Below, piece after piece: positions 60,698-64,000 of a DNA stretch of 64,000 nt (positions are counted from its first letter, which is position 1; each line of letters opens with the position of its first letter). The translations under genes and the position numbers were made by a program. The stretch is from Chromohalobacter sp. 11-W (GTDB taxonomy: Bacteria; Pseudomonadota; Gammaproteobacteria; Pseudomonadales; Halomonadaceae), in assembly GCF_029889905.1 (NCBI RefSeq), contig NZ_JARANZ010000007.1, positions 1 through 64,000 of the forward strand. Direction: 5' to 3'. Under the pieces are notes generated by a model, which saw nothing but the letters and a program-made list of their open reading frames with translations, did not search any database and was not told where the DNA came from.

Positions 60698-60915
60698 GCG
60701 AAATTCCTCTCATTGAATTCAGGGCATATGGTGCGGATAGCGCCATTATTCGTTGCCCTTTTTGAAAAGAAAAACGCAAAAAAGCCCACAAACCATTCGA
60801 TATAATGAAACGTTAACCGCAGGTGGCTCAGCGGCTGCTCTCGGCACCCTTGGCATGATCGTCATAGCCCCCGGTCACGAGGGGTGAAAGCCGCGTGCGG
60901 GTTGTCACGCGCTGC

Positions 60916-62061
60916 TCACATGCACTGACGGAACAGCGCCTTGAGATCCTCGACGGTCAAGGCCACCGGATTTCCTCCACAGCTAGGATCTTGAATAGCC
61001 ATTGCGGCCAAGTCGTCGATGCGTTCCGGGTCGGCGCCGATCTTGGAGAGCGTACGCGGGATACCCAGCTGATCGTTGAGCGCTTGCACGAAGGCTCTGA
61101 AACCGTCGAAGCCGCCGTCGATCCCCAAATAGGCAGCCGCCATGTCGAATCGTTCGCGGATGCAATCGGCGTTGAACTCAAGCACCGCCGGCATGCAGAC
61201 CGCATTGGTGGTGCCGTGATGGGTGTTGAACACCGCGCCAATCGGATGGCTCATCGCATGAATGGCCCCCAGCCCCTTCTGAAAAGCGGTGGAGCCCATC
61301 ATCGCCGCACTCATCATGTGTGCACGCGCCTCGAGGTCGGTGCCATCGGCATAGGCGCGCGGCAGGTATTCCTTGACCAGCCGCATGCCTTCCAGCGCGA
61401 TGCCTTGGCTCATCGGATGATAGTGCGGGCTCGAGAACGCCTCCACGCAGTGGGCGAAGGCGTCGAGCCCGGTACCGGCGGTGATCGCCCTAGGCATACC
61501 CACCGTCAGCTCGGGATCGCAGAGCACCACTCTGGGTAGGACTCTGGGATGGAAGATGATCTTCTTTTCGTGGGTCTCGGCGTTGGTAATGACGCTGGCC
61601 CGCCCCACCTCCGAGCCGGTCCCGGCCGTGGTAGGCACCGCCACGATGGGAGCGATCGCCTCGGCATCGGCCCGCGTCCACCAGTCGCCGATATCCTCGA
61701 AGTCCCACACCGGACGCGTCTGACCGGACATGAAGGCCACCATCTTGCCTAGATCCAGCCCCGAGCCACCGCCGAACGCGATCACCCCGTCATGAGCGCC
61801 TGCCCGAAAGGCCTCGACCCCTGCCGTCAGGTTGCGTTCGTTGGGGTTGGGATCGACCTCGGCGAAGAGTCCCCGTCCCAGGCCCGAAGTCTCCAGGATG
61901 TCCAACGCGGCGACGGTGATCGGCAGCTCGGCCAAGCCGCGATCCGTCACCAGCAGCGGCCGGGTGATGCCCGCCTCGGCACAGGCCTCGGGCAGCTCCT
62001 TGATCCGGCCAGCCCCGAAGCGGATGGCGGTGGGATACGTCCAGTTTCCGGTCAATGTCAT
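60916..62061 (-). CDS. Iron-containing (group III) alcohol dehydrogenase
   Basis: The 381-residue protein has the NAD-binding GGGSGLDLGKMVAF and the metal-binding pattern: Asp in TAGTGLDAFAHCVEAF with nearby His, then AIHAMSHPIGAVFNTHHGTTNAVCMPAVLEF with further His ligands. It reduces aldehydes or oxidises alcohols with NAD(H); the start LTGNWTYPTAIRFGAGRIKELP is typical of the group that handles 4-hydroxybutyrate and related substrates. It lies downstream of an aldehyde dehydrogenase and a glutamine synthetase-like gene on the same strand, suggesting amine or polyol degradation. Confidence 0.9.
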   Translation of the reverse strand: MTLTGNWTYPTAIRFGAGRIKELPEACAEAGITRPLLVTDRGLAELPITVAALDILETSGLGRGLFAEVDPNPNERNLTAGVEAFRAGAHDGVIAFGGGSGLDLGKMVAFMSGQTRPVWDFEDIGDWWTRADAEAIAPIVAVPTTAGTGSEVGRASVITNAETHEKKIIFHPRVLPRVVLCDPELTVGMPRAITAGTGLDAFAHCVEAFSSPHYHPMSQGIALEGMRLVKEYLPRAYADGTDLEARAHMMSAAMMGSTAFQKGLGAIHAMSHPIGAVFNTHHGTTNAVCMPAVLEFNADCIRERFDMAAAYLGIDGGFDGFRAFVQALNDQLGIPRTLSKIGADPERIDDLAAMAIQDPSCGGNPVALTVEDLKALFRQCM

Positions 62062-62067
62062 ATCGTC

Positions 62068-62113
62068 ACCTTCTTCAGCCTGTTGTTTTGTTTTCTTTAG
62101 ATTGTTGTTTTCT
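62068..62113. repeat. T-rich direct repeats between aldh and adh
   Basis: Three imperfect copies of TTGTTTTCTTTAG-like sequence follow one another, giving a low-complexity stretch in the 52-bp gap between the aldehyde dehydrogenase stop and the alcohol dehydrogenase start. Slippage expansion is likely. Confidence 0.5.
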
Positions 62114-63499
62114 TTAGGTCGTTTTTTTCTTTAAATAGTAGGACTTGGGGCGTGTCAGGTTGTGATAGCCGATCACCGACAAGCCGCCGCCGCGCCCCGA
62201 CTCCTTGCAGCCGGTCCAGCACAGACCCGGGTCGAGATAATCCGCACGATTCATGAACACAGTACCGGTCTCGACCCGGTCGCCCACACGCTGGGCACGC
62301 GCGATATCGGCCGTCCACAGGCTAGCGGTCAGGCCGAAGCGGCTGTCGTTCATCAACTGGATGGCCTCTTCATCACCACTCACCTTCATGATGCCGACCA
62401 CCGGGCCGAAGCTTTCATCGCGCATCACACGCATATCGTGCGTCACTTCCGTGAGGATCTGCGGACTCAGATAGGCGCCGCCATCATCTTCAGGCTTCGG
62501 CGTGACTCTGGCCCTCGCGCCGGCGGTCAGGGCCTCATCGACCTGGTCACGGACCTCTCTAGCGAAGCGGATATTCGCCATGGGGCCGATATCCGTATCG
62601 GCGGCCAGTGGATTGCCCAGCTTGTAGCCCTCGACGATTGCCACCGCCTTGTCGACAAAGGCCTCATAAAGATTCTCGTGCACATAGATGCGCTCGATCC
62701 CGCAGCAGCATTGCCCCGAGTTGAACATCGCCCCATCGATCAAGGTGGCAACCGCGGCCTCGAGGTCGGCATCCTCCATGACATAACCCGGATCCTTTCC
62801 GCCCAACTCGAGCCCTAACCCGGTAAAGGTACCGGCCGCCGCCTGTTCCATGGCACGGCCACCGCCCACGGAACCGGTGAAGTTGACGAAATCGAACGCT
62901 CGATCGGCAAGCAGCGCCGAGGTGGTGTCGTGATCCAGGAAGACATTCTGGAATACCGCCTCGGGCACCCCAGCCGAATGGAAGGCGCGCGCCATGCGCT
63001 CGCCTGCCAATAGGGTCTGGGTGGCATGCTTCAACAGCACGCTGTTGCCTGCTATCAGCGCCGGTGCCACCGTGTTGATCGCCGTCATGTAGGGATAGTT
63101 CCAGGGGGCCACGACCAGCACCACCCCGTGCGGAATGCGCTTGATGTAGCGTTTGACGGCGGCGTCCTCGCCCACCGCGATATCGGCCAGCGCCTCTTCG
63201 GCGATGGTCGCCATATGGCTACCCCGCTCCTCGAAGCCACCGAACTCGCCACCATAACCAACCGGACGCCCCATCATCTGCGCAAGCTCCGGTACTATCT
63301 CATCATTCATCGCTCCCACGGCGGCGATGCCGGCCCGCACCAGATCGATACGCTCCCGAAGGGGACGTGCCGCCCAGTCGGCCTGCGCCGCCCGCGCCCG
63401 ATCCGCGGCCTGCCGCGCGGCCTCAGGCGATAGCGCCTCACGCTCGGCGAAGACCGTCCCGTTGATCGGCGAGATACACCTCAAAATATGCCCCATCAT
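62114..63499 (-). CDS. NAD(P)+-dependent aldehyde dehydrogenase
   Basis: The 461-residue enzyme has the ALDH core: VLVVAPWNYPYMTAIN with the catalytic Asn, FVNFTGSVGGGRAM, the general base in GLELGGKDPGYV, and the nucleophile Cys in FNSGQCCCGIERIYVHENLYEAF. EESFGPV-type DESFGPVVGIMKV comes later, and the end is LSVIGYHNLTRPKSYY. It oxidises an aldehyde to the acid. The C-terminal tail KKKTT runs into a T-rich intergenic repeat. Its setting between an alcohol dehydrogenase and a glutamine synthetase-like gene suggests a polyamine or amino-alcohol pathway. Confidence 0.93.
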   Translation of the reverse strand: MMGHILRCISPINGTVFAEREALSPEAARQAADRARAAQADWAARPLRERIDLVRAGIAAVGAMNDEIVPELAQMMGRPVGYGGEFGGFEERGSHMATIAEEALADIAVGEDAAVKRYIKRIPHGVVLVVAPWNYPYMTAINTVAPALIAGNSVLLKHATQTLLAGERMARAFHSAGVPEAVFQNVFLDHDTTSALLADRAFDFVNFTGSVGGGRAMEQAAAGTFTGLGLELGGKDPGYVMEDADLEAAVATLIDGAMFNSGQCCCGIERIYVHENLYEAFVDKAVAIVEGYKLGNPLAADTDIGPMANIRFAREVRDQVDEALTAGARARVTPKPEDDGGAYLSPQILTEVTHDMRVMRDESFGPVVGIMKVSGDEEAIQLMNDSRFGLTASLWTADIARAQRVGDRVETGTVFMNRADYLDPGLCWTGCKESGRGGGLSVIGYHNLTRPKSYYLKKKTT

Positions 63500-63556
63500 C
63501 CCCTCCCGTTTCTTATTTCCTGTATGGCCGAGCGCAGCCAGTGTTCAGACAAAGCC

Positions 63557-64000
63557 TCAACACCGCTCGAAACCTCGCACAACCTCATAATCGGTCACCA
63601 CCCGCTGAAAGTCCTCCAGCTCCACTTCGGCGGCACGCGCATAGTGATCGACCACCTCATCACCCAAGGCTTCGCGCAGCATGGTGGAATCCTTCAGGGC
63701 CTGCATGGCATCGCGCAGGTCCTGTGGTATCAGGCCGGTTCCGCCCTCGTAGGTATCGCCCTCGGCGGGAGGAGGCAATTCCAGACCTTCCTCGATTCCC
63801 TTGATGCCGGCGGCCAACTGGCCGGCCATGGCCAGATAGGGATTCAAGTCCGAGCCGCCGATGCGACACTCGATGCGCACCGCCTGTGTGCCCTCGGCGC
63901 AGAGACGAAACCCTGCGGTACGATTATCCACCGACCAGACCGTACGCGTGGGGGCGAAGGAGCCCTTCTGGAAGCGCTTGTAGCTATTGAGGTAGGGCGC
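63557..64000 (-). CDS. Glutamine synthetase family protein (partial, C-terminal end)
   Basis: The window holds the last about 147 residues; the 5' part lies beyond the right edge. The visible part reads PYLNSYKRFQKGSFAPTRTVWSVDNRTAGFR in blocks, then VRIECRIGGSDLNPYLAMAGQLAAGIKGIEE, the C-terminal part of the glutamine synthetase active-site domain (the ADDNPY-type motif becomes GSDLNPY), as in gamma-glutamylpolyamine synthetases. With the aldehyde and alcohol dehydrogenases it suggests a glutamylated-amine degradation route. The frame is open to the edge without a start. Confidence 0.88.
   Translation of the reverse strand, partial: APYLNSYKRFQKGSFAPTRTVWSVDNRTAGFRLCAEGTQAVRIECRIGGSDLNPYLAMAGQLAAGIKGIEEGLELPPPAEGDTYEGGTGLIPQDLRDAMQALKDSTMLREALGDEVVDHYARAAEVELEDFQRVVTDYEVVRGFERC

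Overview
The window is a high-GC gammaproteobacterial chromosome segment. It most likely comes from the Halomonadaceae (Halomonas/Chromohalobacter type). The reasons are the neighbour set smc-zipA, oadGAB, tctCBA and glrK-qseG-glrR, the codon bias (long antisense open frames under guaA, ligA and smc), and the mix of Na+-coupled functions such as the oxaloacetate decarboxylase pump and a CitS-type symporter. This assignment is inference from gene content; there is no rRNA or tRNA in the window.

Layout. 0-8 kb is an accessory, lower-GC stretch: a DUF2235 lipoprotein, a decapitated MmyB-type regulator, a flavin monooxygenase, cfa, a Usp protein and an MFS/LysR pair separated by 767 bp without a gene. 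8-11 kb holds guaB-guaA. 11-17.6 kb is a tripartite tricarboxylate transporter (tctCBA) divergent from its two-component system plus a periplasmic binding protein. 17.7-19.2 kb is an AbiE type IV toxin-antitoxin pair. xseA follows, then glrK-qseG-glrR preceded by a candidate sigma-54-dependent small RNA. 25-30.5 kb carries argA, a Pit phosphate permease with its PhoU-like partner, a CYTH triphosphatase and a K+ channel. 30.5-33.4 kb is the yciO/rnm/yciB/yciI neighbourhood with a MITE and a REPIN-like element, followed by a three-box DnaA cluster in front of mnmC-ligA-yheU. 38-42 kb is a CitS-type symporter with a CitAB-type sensor and regulator. 42-47 kb is smc-zipA, and divergent from smc is an HTH-less LexA-like self-cleaving protein with yigZ. 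48-52 kb is oadGAB, then dusC, a PAP2 phosphatase, two paralogous membrane diguanylate cyclases, doxX, and a repair/detoxification group (UDG-like, gloA, tag). The window ends with azoR and an alcohol dehydrogenase/aldehyde dehydrogenase/glutamine-synthetase-like cluster cut by the right edge.

How the genes fit together. Two separate, separately regulated systems import di/tricarboxylates: TctCBA under TctDE, and the CitS-like carrier under CitAB. The Na+-translocating oxaloacetate decarboxylase OadGAB can turn the resulting oxaloacetate into pyruvate while exporting Na+, which suits a halophile. smc, zipA, ligA, xseA, tag, the UDG-like enzyme and the LexA-like protein form the chromosome maintenance layer.

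The best leads for something undescribed are: (1) the 24.3-25.0 kb RNA locus, with a sigma-54 promoter, a possible GlrR activator site, CsrA-type GGA hairpins and a strong terminator, in the place where enterobacteria carry glmY; (2) three perfect DnaA boxes within 49 bp between yciI and mnmC; (3) the LexA-like protein with no DNA-binding domain beside smc; and (4) a perfect palindrome with an AACGTT centre over the guaB promoter.
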